DNA of 64,000 bases, taken from contig URII01000005.1 in the NCBI GenBank assembly GCA_900547825.1, forward strand, positions 4,955 through 68,954. Reading direction: 5' to 3'. Position numbers and translations under genes: made by a program. Within the stretch, counting starts at the first letter, position 1, and the number at the start of each line of letters is the position of its first letter. The notes under the pieces are model-generated. The model saw only the letters and a list, made by a program, of their open reading frames with translations. It ran no database searches and was not told the DNA's origin. This stretch comes from an uncultured Porphyromonadaceae bacterium. Its GTDB lineage: Bacteria; Bacteroidota; Bacteroidia; Bacteroidales; Muribaculaceae. This document shows positions 35,121-44,332 of this stretch, piece by piece.

Positions 35121-36288
35121 GTTTATAAAGCGTCATATCAACGACGATCCGGCAAAACTCAGGTTAAAATATCATGGTGACAATGAGGCCATGAATGCTG
35201 TGTTACAGCTTGAATGCCGACGGAAAACTTCATCAAAACTGAATATGACGCTGCGCTTCGAGGACTTTCTGTTTCCTACAAGCCTTTCGGCCGAACAATG
35301 CACATCGGATGATCTTGCCGCTTTTCACGCCTCTCTTATCAACCCGGGAAGCAATGTAATCGACATGACATGCGGCCTCGGAATAGATACATTCCATATT
35401 GCCCGGTGCGGATGTCATGTCACAGCTTTGGAAAAAGAACCTGCCGTGGCCATGTGTGCAAGGCATAACGCCGAAGTTCTCGGTCTCGAAAGCTATGTCG
35501 ATATCATAAATGCCGATTCAGTAACCTGGCTTGAGGAGCAATCCGGCCGCACAGATGTGATATTTATTGATCCGGCAAGGAGAGGCGAAGGTGGCCGGCG
35601 GCTTTATAGCCTTTCTGATTGCGCTCCGGATATTCTTGGCATACTTTCCCTGCTTCGCAGCCGATGCAATAAACTTATAGTGAAAGCATCACCGATGCTT
35701 GACATCTCGGCCTTGTCAGAATCGCTGTGTCCTTATCTGAAGGACCTCTATATTACAGGGTCACAACGTGAGTGCAAGGAACTTGTGGCGGTGATGGACT
35801 TCCGCACTGAGATCAAAGAGGATGTGAAAATACATGTGGTTACCGGCAGCAAAGAAGCATTCTGCTTCACAGCCAAAGAAGAGAAAGATGCTTCAATAAT
35901 GGAGTCAATGCCGGAACCGGGAGATATAATCCATGAACCATGGGCTGTGACCATGAAGTCCGGAGCATTCCGTATTCTTGCTTCACGCTATGGCCTGGAT
36001 TCCATATCCCATGACACCCACCTGTATCATGCCGCAACGGATAATCCTGAGTTTCCCGGACGAAGATATGCTATCATAGACGTATTGCCGTTTAACAAGC
36101 AGGGAATTAAGAAAGCGGTATCAATAACTGAGGGACATGCGGAAGTGTCGGCCCGGAATTTCGGTATGAAATCAGAACAACTGGCCGAGAGACTACGTAT
36201 CCGTCAGAGCGGTGAGCTAAGGATATGGGGAGTCCGTGACACCAAGGCCGACCGATATATCATTGTCGGTCGTAAGAAAGAGGTGTGA
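35101..36288 (+). CDS. class I SAM-dependent methyltransferase with THUMP-like domain
   Basis: 395 residues. An N-terminal domain precedes a Rossmann-type methyltransferase: NVIDMTCGLGIDTFHIA (SAM loop), TALEKEPAVAM, and VIFIDPARRGEGGRR as the DPAR catalytic-like motif. The C-terminal THUMP-like part has GRRYAIIDVLPFNKQGIKK. The layout matches a Bacteroidota family whose P. gingivalis member has a solved structure (PG_1098). An RNA substrate is likely; the target base is unknown. It overlaps the upstream NlpC/P60 gene by 20 bases, and its 3' end overlaps the convergent HAD gene by 29 bases. Confidence 0.82.
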   Translation: MDISINEFIKRHINDDPAKLRLKYHGDNEAMNAVLQLECRRKTSSKLNMTLRFEDFLFPTSLSAEQCTSDDLAAFHASLINPGSNVIDMTCGLGIDTFHIARCGCHVTALEKEPAVAMCARHNAEVLGLESYVDIINADSVTWLEEQSGRTDVIFIDPARRGEGGRRLYSLSDCAPDILGILSLLRSRCNKLIVKASPMLDISALSESLCPYLKDLYITGSQRECKELVAVMDFRTEIKEDVKIHVVTGSKEAFCFTAKEEKDASIMESMPEPGDIIHEPWAVTMKSGAFRILASRYGLDSISHDTHLYHAATDNPEFPGRRYAIIDVLPFNKQGIKKAVSITEGHAEVSARNFGMKSEQLAERLRIRQSGELRIWGVRDTKADRYIIVGRKKEV

Positions 36289-37012
36289 GTATACGGGGGA
36301 TATAGCCGAGCGATGATACAACATAATGTCCACGCCCTGACGTGGACATAAGGGGCAGCGAACGATCCAACATTATAGCGTTCCATCCCGCACCCATTGC
36401 TCCGCAAATATCAGTCTGCCGGTTGTCACCTATCATTAATTGTGAGCCGGGATCCGTCTCACCTCCCACAGCCATTGCATATTCAAAAATTTTAGGATCA
36501 GGCTTTGTAAAGCCTGCATCATCACTGAGCACTACAAAATCGAAATAAGGCTCCAGGCCGGCATTGCGGATCTTGCGGTGCTGCACATCGCGGAAACCAT
36601 TGCTTAGAATTCCGGTTTTAACGCCCGACATTCTTATATAATCCAATAATTCCAATGCTCCGTCGATTAAAATTGTGCCTTCCGCCAGCCGGTCAAGATA
36701 CACCGTGTCAAGGTGTGACGAAAGTTGCCGGGCTATAATATCCGAGGCTCCACGCTCACACAGCGGCCTGCGGAAACGCTCCATCCTCAATGTCGGCTGG
36801 TCAATCTCCCCTTCGGCATACAAACGCCACAATTCATAATTATGGCATTCATAAAGGTTTATCCAGTCATTTTCCGACTCGAACAATGAATCGAGATTCT
36901 CATCAAGATATAACCGGGCGAGCGCATTACGTGAATTGGCTTTGAAATCGATTATAGTATCGTCAAGGTCAATCCATACGGCAGTTATATCATTCCCAAA
37001 GAAGTCCAGCAT
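36260..37012 (-). CDS. HAD-superfamily hydrolase, YjjG-like nucleotidase
   Basis: 250 residues. VWIDLDDTIIDF is HAD motif I with both Asp, TGILSNGF motif II, and KPDPKIF plus MIGDNRQTDICGA motifs III-IV. The helical cap (about 20-95, with NDWINLYECHNYELWRLYAEG) resembles YjjG, which removes phosphate from non-canonical pyrimidine nucleotides. Substrate is inferred. Its 3' end overlaps the convergent methyltransferase gene by 29 bases. It may be read with ompH, 69 bases upstream, but a hairpin lies between them. Confidence 0.85.
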   Translation of the reverse strand: MLDFFGNDITAVWIDLDDTIIDFKANSRNALARLYLDENLDSLFESENDWINLYECHNYELWRLYAEGEIDQPTLRMERFRRPLCERGASDIIARQLSSHLDTVYLDRLAEGTILIDGALELLDYIRMSGVKTGILSNGFRDVQHRKIRNAGLEPYFDFVVLSDDAGFTKPDPKIFEYAMAVGGETDPGSQLMIGDNRQTDICGAMGAGWNAIMLDRSLPLMSTSGRGHYVVSSLGYIPRILTPLSYDRQ

Positions 37013-37020
37013 ATAAAAGT

Positions 37021-37059
37021 ATCGTCAGTGCATGGGCCATAGGTCATTACACTGACGAT
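37021..37059 (-). terminator. ompH terminator
   Basis: ATCGTCAGTG pairs with CACTGACGAT (10 bp), followed on the minus strand by acttttat. It lies between the ompH stop and the HAD gene start. Confidence 0.65.
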
Positions 37060-37081
37060 TTGAATTTAAATTATGGAATTA

Positions 37082-37687
37082 TTATTTCGATGCGCTTACT
37101 TTATTGTAACGGGCATTCAGTCCGTCGATCACCTCTTGGGTAATATCAAGCGAGGGATTGAAATATACGCCTGCGGCTTTGAACAGAATGGCATCATAGC
37201 CTTTCTTGGCGTTATATTCCTTGATAAAGGATTCAAGGGAGTCATTAAGTTCCACCTGCTGCTGTGAAAGCTCCTGCTGTGTGTTACGCTGAAGGTTGGC
37301 TATATAATTTTCGGCGTCACGCTGCATTTTGTTAAGGCGCTGCATGTCGTCGTTATATTCTTTTTCGCGGCCTGCATAATAGTTGTTGCGCATGTTCTCC
37401 TCTATCTTGGAGCCGAAGCGCTGTATTTCAGCCGCCTTGGACTGCTGTATGCTTTCAAGTTTGCTGAAAGCGCGGAGCGATGATTCCTTGAAATCCTTAG
37501 CCAGATTATAGTGGGCGCTTACGGAATCGGCGTCAATGTAGCGAATATTTATAGTAGCCGCAGCTTCTTTTTTCGCAGCGGGTTTTGAGTCATTCTTTAC
37601 AGTGTCATTGCTTTCGGCAGAAGAACATGCCATGAGCATGGCCGAACATGAGAGAGTGATTAATTTAGCGTAAGCTAACGGTTTCAT
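37082..37687 (-). CDS. OmpH/Skp-family periplasmic chaperone-like lipoprotein
   Basis: 201 residues. A signal ends SCSAMLMAC (Cys21), followed by a Ser/Lys-rich linker. The main body (about 60-175) is a long charged coiled coil (QRFGSKIEENMRNNYYAG) flanked by the short beta elements INIRYIDADSV and YFNPSLDITQEVIDGLNAR typical of Skp. Skp escorts unfolded outer-membrane proteins across the periplasm. The lipid anchor is unusual for classical soluble Skp but not for Bacteroidales OmpH proteins. A TAACTTTG -7 is seen on the minus strand at 37767-37774, about 80 bases upstream. Confidence 0.82.
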   Translation of the reverse strand: MKPLAYAKLITLSCSAMLMACSSAESNDTVKNDSKPAAKKEAAATINIRYIDADSVSAHYNLAKDFKESSLRAFSKLESIQQSKAAEIQRFGSKIEENMRNNYYAGREKEYNDDMQRLNKMQRDAENYIANLQRNTQQELSQQQVELNDSLESFIKEYNAKKGYDAILFKAAGVYFNPSLDITQEVIDGLNARYNKVSASK

Positions 37688-37908
37688 TTCGGATTATTAA
37701 AAATATTTAGTTTTTAAATCGGACATGAAAGGGCAAAATCGGGTTGCTATGCCCTAAATTCCACTGCAAAGTTAAGAAAGGTCACGAAATTTTTGGTATG
37801 ATATAAATATATTTTGTAACTTAGTGTTCCAATTATAGAAATTTTAACACTAACCGACGGCCGGCCTCAAACCGTCCGCTATATTAACCTTCTAACAACA
37901 CATTACTT

Positions 37909-39369
37909 ATGACAATTAAAGACCTCCAGCCTAAGCGGGTGTTCGAGATTTTCGATGAGATCAACCAGGTGCCACGTCCCTCGAAAAAAGAGGAAAAGAT
38001 ACGTGCCTATCTGCTTGACTTTGCAGCCAAACACAACATAGCAGTTAAAACTGACGCTATAGGCAATGTAGTTATGTCAAAACCCGCCACACCGGGTCAT
38101 GAAAACGCCCCCACAGTGATCATGCAGGCCCATATGGACATGGTGTGCGAAAGCAATGATAAATCCTTTGACTTTGAAAACAATCCCATACGTACTATTG
38201 TCGACGGAGAATGGCTGAAAGCCGACGGCACCACGCTCGGAGCCGACAACGGCATAGGCATGGCAGCCGCTCTTGCCGCCCTTACCGACGACAGTTTCGT
38301 ACACGGTCCTCTGGAAGCTCTTTTCACAGTAGATGAAGAGACCGGCCTTACAGGAGCCAACAATCTCGGTGAAGGCATGATTTCCGGCACCATGTTGCTT
38401 AACCTTGACTCAGAGGATGATGCCGAAATATTTGTAGGATGCGCCGGCGGTATCGACACTACCTGCACATTCAGCTACAACCGTTCGTTCGCACCCTCCG
38501 ACTTCCTCTATTTCAAAGTGGATGTAAGCGGATTGCAGGGTGGTCATTCCGGCGGCGATATCATCCTCGGCCGTGCCAATGCCAATAAGCTCGTGGCCCG
38601 CTTCCTTTTCGATCTCAGCCGCAAATACGAACTGTCGTTGGCCGAAATAGACGGCGGCAACCTGCGTAACGCCATTCCACGTGCAGCCTATGCAGTGTTC
38701 GGTGTGCACACCTCACGTAAGGAAGATGTCCGCGTAATGCTCAATGAATATGCGGCAGCTGTTGAGAACGAATATACCGGGCTTGAGCCAACCATGAAGA
38801 TTGTGCTTGAAAGCGTGGACACTCCCGAATTCACAATTGACTCGGAAACATCCGCCAATGTGATCAAAGCGCTTTACAGCGCGCCCCACGGGGTTATATC
38901 AATGAGCCGCGACATAGAGGGCCTTGTGGAAACATCCACCAATCTTGCATCGGTCAAGATGATACCGGACAACAAGATTTTCGTCACCACAAGCCAGCGC
39001 AGTTCTGTTGAATCACGGAAATATGACATAGCCGATCAGGTAGAAGCTCTGTTCACTCTTGCCGGTGCCGAAGTGAAACATGGCGACGGATATCCCGGAT
39101 GGGCACCCAACCTCAAATCGCGCATCATGGCTATAGCCCGCGACGCATACAAGGAACTCTACGGCATCGAACCGGCCATCAAAGCCATACATGCCGGTTT
39201 GGAATGCGGCCTTTTCCTTCAGAAATATCCGCATCTCGACATGGTATCCTTCGGCCCGACACTGCGCGATGTGCATTCTCCTTCCGAACGCATGCACATT
39301 CCTGCTGTGGAACGCTTCTGGGAACAGCTCAAGCTTATCCTCACTAAAGTTGCCGACATAAAGGAATAA
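37909..39369 (+). CDS. pepD: aminoacyl-histidine dipeptidase
   Basis: 486 residues, as expected for PepD of the M20 family. VIMQAHMDMVCESN provides a zinc His and Asp, LGADNGIGMAAALA the bridging Asp, and FTVDEETGLTGANN the catalytic Glu pair. GLQGGHSGGDI marks the lid domain. It splits Xaa-His dipeptides in the cytoplasm. A strong hairpin lies downstream at 39406-39438. Confidence 0.93.
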   Translation: MTIKDLQPKRVFEIFDEINQVPRPSKKEEKIRAYLLDFAAKHNIAVKTDAIGNVVMSKPATPGHENAPTVIMQAHMDMVCESNDKSFDFENNPIRTIVDGEWLKADGTTLGADNGIGMAAALAALTDDSFVHGPLEALFTVDEETGLTGANNLGEGMISGTMLLNLDSEDDAEIFVGCAGGIDTTCTFSYNRSFAPSDFLYFKVDVSGLQGGHSGGDIILGRANANKLVARFLFDLSRKYELSLAEIDGGNLRNAIPRAAYAVFGVHTSRKEDVRVMLNEYAAAVENEYTGLEPTMKIVLESVDTPEFTIDSETSANVIKALYSAPHGVISMSRDIEGLVETSTNLASVKMIPDNKIFVTTSQRSSVESRKYDIADQVEALFTLAGAEVKHGDGYPGWAPNLKSRIMAIARDAYKELYGIEPAIKAIHAGLECGLFLQKYPHLDMVSFGPTLRDVHSPSERMHIPAVERFWEQLKLILTKVADIKE

Positions 39370-39405
39370 AATCACCGGTCAACAACCTTATAAACATTAA
39401 TCTCG

Positions 39406-39438
39406 CCGCCCGGGAGGGCTTTGAGTTCTCCCGGGCGG
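39406..39438 (+). terminator. pepD terminator
   Basis: CCGCCCGGGAG (39406-39416) pairs perfectly with CTCCCGGGCGG (39428-39438). A short T-run (atttt) follows. It ends 24 bases before the muramidase start, so it could also act as an attenuator. Confidence 0.75.
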
Positions 39439-39462
39439 ATTTTACCGATACCGCCCGACTAT

Positions 39463-40257
39463 ATGAGACTGCTTCCGGTTCCGATAATAATTTCCGGTGT
39501 AATTGCCGTGGCCAGTGCCACGACACCTGATGCTGCGGAAACATCCCAGAGATCGCACCATCCTGAAATCCACCCTGATTCAGCAGCGATAGCAACAACC
39601 GGAAGCATATTGCGCCTTACTGAAAACGACTACATAGAAGTAGCGCGTGAACTTGGCATAGAGCCGGAGACAATGAAAGCGGTGGTTGACATAGAAGCCG
39701 GACCCTCACATCAGGGCTTCCACGCACCGGGAAAACCGCTTATAAATTTCGATCTTACCATGTTCAGGCGGTTCGCAGGCCGTAATAAAGTGAACCTCTC
39801 ACAGTATCGGAAGTCACATGCCGTGATATTCTCACGCGCCAACGCACGCAGATACGGTTCCTATCAGGGAGGCCAGCACGCCCGTCTTGAAGCCGCACGC
39901 AAAATCGACAACCGTACAGCCATTGAAGGCACCTTCTGGGGCATGTTCCAGATAGGCGGTTTCAACTGGAAGAAATGCGGGGCAGAGTCCATAGAGGATT
40001 TTGTGGAAAAAATGAGCCGTTCCGAGCGTGACCAGCTTGATCTGTTCGCTAATTTTATCACTTCCACCGGGCTCGTAAAGCATCTACGTGCCAAGAACTG
40101 GCGCGCATTCGCAGCCGGATATAACGGTCCGTCATATGCCTCTCGCGCTTACCACACACGGCTTGCCTCAGCTTATGCAAAACATAAACGTAAAGCGGCC
40201 AGCACTAAAAAAATCGTATCCGACCAGTCTTCCGAATTACCCACACCAATAGAATAA
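39463..40257 (+). CDS. N-acetylmuramidase-family (DUF3380-like) secreted hydrolase
   Basis: 264 residues from the ATG at 39463, which gives a signal peptide ([19 protein letters not shown]). A TTG 42 bases upstream lies inside the terminator stem and is rejected. [21 protein letters not shown] places the catalytic Glu of the muramidase fold, [13 protein letters not shown] and [16 protein letters not shown] are family blocks, and [10 protein letters not shown] ends the active site. Such domains cleave the glycan of peptidoglycan, often in phage endolysins, but a signal peptide and the housekeeping setting point to a cell-wall enzyme. It is translationally coupled to parE (TAATG overlap). Confidence 0.85.
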   Translation: MRLLPVPIIISGVIAVASATTPDAAETSQRSHHPEIHPDSAAIATTGSILRLTENDYIEVARELGIEPETMKAVVDIEAGPSHQGFHAPGKPLINFDLTMFRRFAGRNKVNLSQYRKSHAVIFSRANARRYGSYQGGQHARLEAARKIDNRTAIEGTFWGMFQIGGFNWKKCGAESIEDFVEKMSRSERDQLDLFANFITSTGLVKHLRAKNWRAFAAGYNGPSYASRAYHTRLASAYAKHKRKAASTKKIVSDQSSELPTPIE

Positions 40258-42203
40258 TGACCGAAGAAACCACCGACAACCAACTCGATTTCACTACCGA
40301 TGCCGATTCCGGGAACTCCGAAGTGCAATATTCGGAGGAGAATATAGTCACACTTGACTGGAAAGAGCATATACGCCGCCGCCCCGGCATGTATATAGGC
40401 AAATTAGGCGACGGTTCCAATAACGACGACGGCATATACGTATTGCTAAAGGAAGTTCTCGACAATTCTATCGACGAATATATGATGGGATTCGGAAAAT
40501 CCATCGACATCACTGTCACCGACACCACTGTTACTGTACGGGATTTCGGACGAGGCATACCATTGGGCAAATTAGTCGACGCATCGTCAAAAATGAACAC
40601 CGGTGGCAAATATGACTCCAAGGCATTCAAGAAATCCGTGGGGCTTAACGGCGTAGGCATAAAAGCTGTAAACGCTCTTTCCACCGATTTCACAATCATG
40701 TCCGTGCGCGACGGCATGATGAAACGCATACAGTATTCCAAGGGGGAAATTGATTTTGAGGAGGAGCCCGTGGCCACAGATGAACCGAACGGCACATTCG
40801 TGCAATTTACTCCCGATTCATCTATTTTCCGCGACTACCGTTATCGTGAAGAGTTCATCATTCCCCTGATACGCAATTATACATATCTTAATACCGGACT
40901 CGCAATCAATTTCAACGGCCGGAGATATGTGTCACGCCATGGATTGCTCGACCTGCTGTCCGACGCCATGACCAAGCCTCCGCTATACCCCATAATTCAT
41001 CTCAAGGGCACTGATATAGAAGTGGCCCTGACGCATGCCAACCAATATGGTGAGGAATACTATTCATTCGTCAACGGACAGCATACCACTCAGGGCGGGA
41101 CTCATCTTGCCGCCTTTAAGGAAGCGGTGGGACGCACCATAAAGGAATATTTCGGAAAGAATTTCGAACCTGCCGACATTCGCAACGGAATGGTGGCAGC
41201 GGTGGCCATACGTGTCGAGGAACCGGTGTTTGAATCGCAGACCAAAACAAAGCTTGGCTCCCGCGACATAGGACCTGACGGACCTACCGTAGCCAAATTC
41301 GTCGGTGATTTTATTAAAAAGGAACTTGACAATTACCTGCACCGTGACCTTGATGTGGCGGCTGTGATACTGAAAAAAATTCAGGAAAGCGAGCGTGACC
41401 GCAAAGCGATGGCCGGCCTGACCAAACAGGCACGCGAAAAAGCCAAAAAGGTCAATCTCCACAACAAGAAACTGCTCGACTGCAGGATTCATCTCAACGA
41501 TCCCAAGGGTGATGATGAGTTGAAACTCGCATCGTCAATATTTATTACCGAGGGTGACTCCGCCGCCGGAAGTATTACAAAAATAAGGGATGTCGCCACT
41601 CAGGCAGTGTTTTCGCTGCGTGGCAAGCCATTGAACACATTCGGCCTTACACAGCAGATCATTTATAGAAATGATGAATTCAACCTGTTGCAGGCTGCGC
41701 TGAACATAGAGGACGGAATAGAGGGGCTGCGTTACAACAAGGTAATAATAGCCACTGACGCCGATGTGGACGGTATGCACATCAGGCTGCTGCTACTCAC
41801 ATTCTTTCTACAGTTTTTCCCGGATCTTATAAAGAAAGGGCATGTATATGTGTTGCAGACGCCGCTGTTCAGAGTCCGTAACAAACTCACATCCAAGCGT
41901 GCAAGCCGAAAAAAAAGCGTTCAGGATGAAACCTATTACTGTTACACTGACGAAGAGCGCGTAACAGCTATCGACCGGTTGGGATCCAACGCCGAGATAA
42001 CAAGATTCAAGGGGCTCGGAGAGATATCGCCGGAAGAATTCAGAGGGTTCATAGGCCCAGATATACGGCTCGACAGAGTGTCGCTGCGTAAGGAGGACAT
42101 GGTGTCGGAACTGCTGGAATTCTACATGGGAAAAAATACAATGGACCGGCAGAATTTCATAATCGACAACCTTGTAGTTGAGGACGATTCACAAATAAGC
42201 TGA
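40257..42203 (+). CDS. parE: DNA topoisomerase IV subunit B
   Basis: 648 residues. [26 protein letters not shown] and GRGIPLG are the GHKL ATPase motifs, and [18 protein letters not shown] the ATP lid. [12 protein letters not shown] and [14 protein letters not shown] are the Toprim metal and catalytic motifs, followed by [12 protein letters not shown]. The short 648-residue length and [10 protein letters not shown] lid suit ParE-type rather than the longer GyrB. No parC is in the window. It is between a muramidase gene and coaD, 5 bases apart, in one plus-strand run. Confidence 0.9.
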   Translation: MTEETTDNQLDFTTDADSGNSEVQYSEENIVTLDWKEHIRRRPGMYIGKLGDGSNNDDGIYVLLKEVLDNSIDEYMMGFGKSIDITVTDTTVTVRDFGRGIPLGKLVDASSKMNTGGKYDSKAFKKSVGLNGVGIKAVNALSTDFTIMSVRDGMMKRIQYSKGEIDFEEEPVATDEPNGTFVQFTPDSSIFRDYRYREEFIIPLIRNYTYLNTGLAINFNGRRYVSRHGLLDLLSDAMTKPPLYPIIHLKGTDIEVALTHANQYGEEYYSFVNGQHTTQGGTHLAAFKEAVGRTIKEYFGKNFEPADIRNGMVAAVAIRVEEPVFESQTKTKLGSRDIGPDGPTVAKFVGDFIKKELDNYLHRDLDVAAVILKKIQESERDRKAMAGLTKQAREKAKKVNLHNKKLLDCRIHLNDPKGDDELKLASSIFITEGDSAAGSITKIRDVATQAVFSLRGKPLNTFGLTQQIIYRNDEFNLLQAALNIEDGIEGLRYNKVIIATDADVDGMHIRLLLLTFFLQFFPDLIKKGHVYVLQTPLFRVRNKLTSKRASRKKSVQDETYYCYTDEERVTAIDRLGSNAEITRFKGLGEISPEEFRGFIGPDIRLDRVSLRKEDMVSELLEFYMGKNTMDRQNFIIDNLVVEDDSQIS

Positions 42204-42208
42204 TAAAA

Positions 42209-42664
42209 ATGCGCTCAGGATTTTATGCAGGATCTTTCGATCCATTCACTATCGCACATCTCGATATAGCCCGCAGGGCCCTGAAGATGGTTGACCGTCT
42301 GGTTATAGGCATAGGTTACAATATTGCCAAGAACAGTGCCCCCGACATGCTCCAGAGCCGGATTGCAGATATACAGCGGGCATTTCGTTCCGGTGAACCT
42401 GTCGAGGTAATAGCGTATAACGGACTGACTGTAGATGTGGCACGTGAATATGGTTGCAATGTGCTGATACGCGGACTCCGTAACGTGTCCGATTTTGAGA
42501 ATGAGATGAATCTCGCGCAGGTCAACCGCAATCTGGCTCCGGAACTGGACACGGTGTTTATTCCTGCGTCACCGGAGCTTGCCTTTGTCAGTTCATCGAT
42601 GGTGAGGGAGCTAATGGCATTCGGTCACGATGTGACTCAATATTTACCTGTCACCGGACGTTAA
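42209..42664 (+). CDS. coaD: phosphopantetheine adenylyltransferase
   Basis: 151 residues, the normal length. GSFDPFTIAHLDIARR is the nucleotidyltransferase motif; the usual T-x-G-H reads T-I-A-H here, an Ala for Gly change next to the catalytic His. VLIRGLRNVSDFENEMNLA and FVSSSMVRELMAFG are the other CoaD blocks. It makes dephospho-CoA from phosphopantetheine. It starts 5 bases after parE and precedes the S41 protease by 20 bases. Confidence 0.93.
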   Translation: MRSGFYAGSFDPFTIAHLDIARRALKMVDRLVIGIGYNIAKNSAPDMLQSRIADIQRAFRSGEPVEVIAYNGLTVDVAREYGCNVLIRGLRNVSDFENEMNLAQVNRNLAPELDTVFIPASPELAFVSSSMVRELMAFGHDVTQYLPVTGR

Positions 42665-42684
42665 TATAGAAACAATAGTCAATA

Positions 42685-44292
42685 ATGAAAAAGATATTCA
42701 CGCTTGCGCTTACAGCGCTTTTAGCCACACAGATACAAGGATTTGCACGCAATCAGGAACATCAGATGTCAGTGACGCCTGAGCAGAAGATGCGGTTGGT
42801 AAGCAAATATATCGAAAACTACTATGTGGACACTGTCAACATGGACAAAGTTTCGGAAGCGGCTATAAAAGGAATGCTTAAAATCCTTGACCCCCACTCC
42901 ACCTACTCCAATCCTGAAGAGACAAAAGCTCTTAACGAGCCGCTTCACGGAAATTTCTCAGGCATAGGCATAACTTATAACATGCTTAACGATACGCTCT
43001 ATGTGCTTAATGCCGTGGTAGGCGGCCCTGCGGAAAAAGTAGGCATAACCACCGGCGACCGCGTTATAATGGCCAACGACACACTTATAGCTGGCCAGAA
43101 AATGACCACCCGCGACATTATGGGCCGTCTTCGTGGCCCAAAAGGGACGGAAGTTCGCCTGAAAGTTCTTCGCAAAGGATCGCCGGAGCTTATAGAGTTT
43201 CACCTTGTGCGCGACAATATTCCTATATTCAGCGTCGACGCCGCCTATATGATAAACCCGAAAACAGGCTATATCCGCATAACCCGCTTCAGCGAGACCA
43301 CCGCCAAGGAGTTCGCCGAGGCTATGAAAAAACTGCGTAAAGAGGGATTGAAAGACCTTATAATAGATCTCCAGAGCAACGGAGGCGGTTATCTGAAACC
43401 GGCAGTGGAGATAGCGGAAATGTTTCTCAATCCGCGCGATATGATCGTGTACACCAAGGGTGAGCATACCCAGCCGTACTATTATGTAGCTGAAAAAGAC
43501 GCGCCTTACCGTGATGTGAGGGTAGCCGTAATGGTGGATCCGGCAACAGCATCTGCAAGCGAGATTCTTTCCGGTGCCTTGCAGGACAATGACCGCGGTG
43601 TCATTGTAGGCCGCAGAACATTCGGTAAAGGCCTTGTTCAACGCCCGTTCCCGTTTCCTGACGGTTCGATGGTGCGTCTCACAGTGTCACGTTACTATAC
43701 CCCATCGGGAAGATGTATACAGAAGCCTTACGACGATGGCAACGAAGCCTATCAGGATGAACTTAACCAACGTTATCTGCATGGCGAATACTCACATCCT
43801 GATTCAATAGCAAAATCCACTTCCGAACGTTATTACACAAAAGGACGGCGACCGGTATATGGTGGCGGCGGCATAACCCCTGATATATTCGTGCCGATAG
43901 ACACCACTGCCTATACCAAATATTATCGTGAATTGATAGCAAAAGGTCTTATCAACCGTTTTGCACTGACATACAGCGATGATAACTCAAAGAATTTGAA
44001 GAAAGCATATAAAAAGGAGAATGTATTCCTTGAAAAATTTGATGTCACTGACAAGATAATGAAGGACTTCGTAGCTTTCGCAAAGGCCGAGGGTGTGGAA
44101 CCGGATGAAGCCCAACTCAAACTGAGCGAGTCCGCCATTAGAACCATCATCAAGGCGATAATAGGTCGAAATCTGTTTACTCAGGACACTTATTATAAAG
44201 TGGCCAATGATCTCAATCCTATTTATCGCCGCACATTGGAACTCCTTGCCTCTCCCAAGGAATACACTACCATCCTGTCAGGCGGTAACTAA
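42685..44292 (+). CDS. S41-family C-terminal processing protease with PDZ domain
   Basis: 535 residues with a signal peptide (about 1-21). GNFSGIGITYNMLNDTLYV opens a PDZ domain (about 85-170) with VVGGPAEKVGI. The protease core has IDLQSNGGGYLKPAVEIA, then PATASASEILSGAL with the nucleophile Ser and RTFGKGLVQ with the general-base Lys. The C-terminal part (about 400-535) is helical. CtpA-type enzymes trim envelope proteins in the periplasm. It ends the parE-coaD run and converges on rlmD with a 40-base gap. Confidence 0.92.
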   Translation: MKKIFTLALTALLATQIQGFARNQEHQMSVTPEQKMRLVSKYIENYYVDTVNMDKVSEAAIKGMLKILDPHSTYSNPEETKALNEPLHGNFSGIGITYNMLNDTLYVLNAVVGGPAEKVGITTGDRVIMANDTLIAGQKMTTRDIMGRLRGPKGTEVRLKVLRKGSPELIEFHLVRDNIPIFSVDAAYMINPKTGYIRITRFSETTAKEFAEAMKKLRKEGLKDLIIDLQSNGGGYLKPAVEIAEMFLNPRDMIVYTKGEHTQPYYYVAEKDAPYRDVRVAVMVDPATASASEILSGALQDNDRGVIVGRRTFGKGLVQRPFPFPDGSMVRLTVSRYYTPSGRCIQKPYDDGNEAYQDELNQRYLHGEYSHPDSIAKSTSERYYTKGRRPVYGGGGITPDIFVPIDTTAYTKYYRELIAKGLINRFALTYSDDNSKNLKKAYKKENVFLEKFDVTDKIMKDFVAFAKAEGVEPDEAQLKLSESAIRTIIKAIIGRNLFTQDTYYKVANDLNPIYRRTLELLASPKEYTTILSGGN

Positions 44293-44332
44293 GCCTCCTG
44301 GCAGCTACTTTTTTTCGAAAGAGAAATAATGA

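Noticed and set aside
42209..42664. CoaD motif with Ala in place of Gly beside the catalytic His as evidence of a broken gene
   Set aside because: All other motifs and the length are intact, so a tolerated substitution is more likely.
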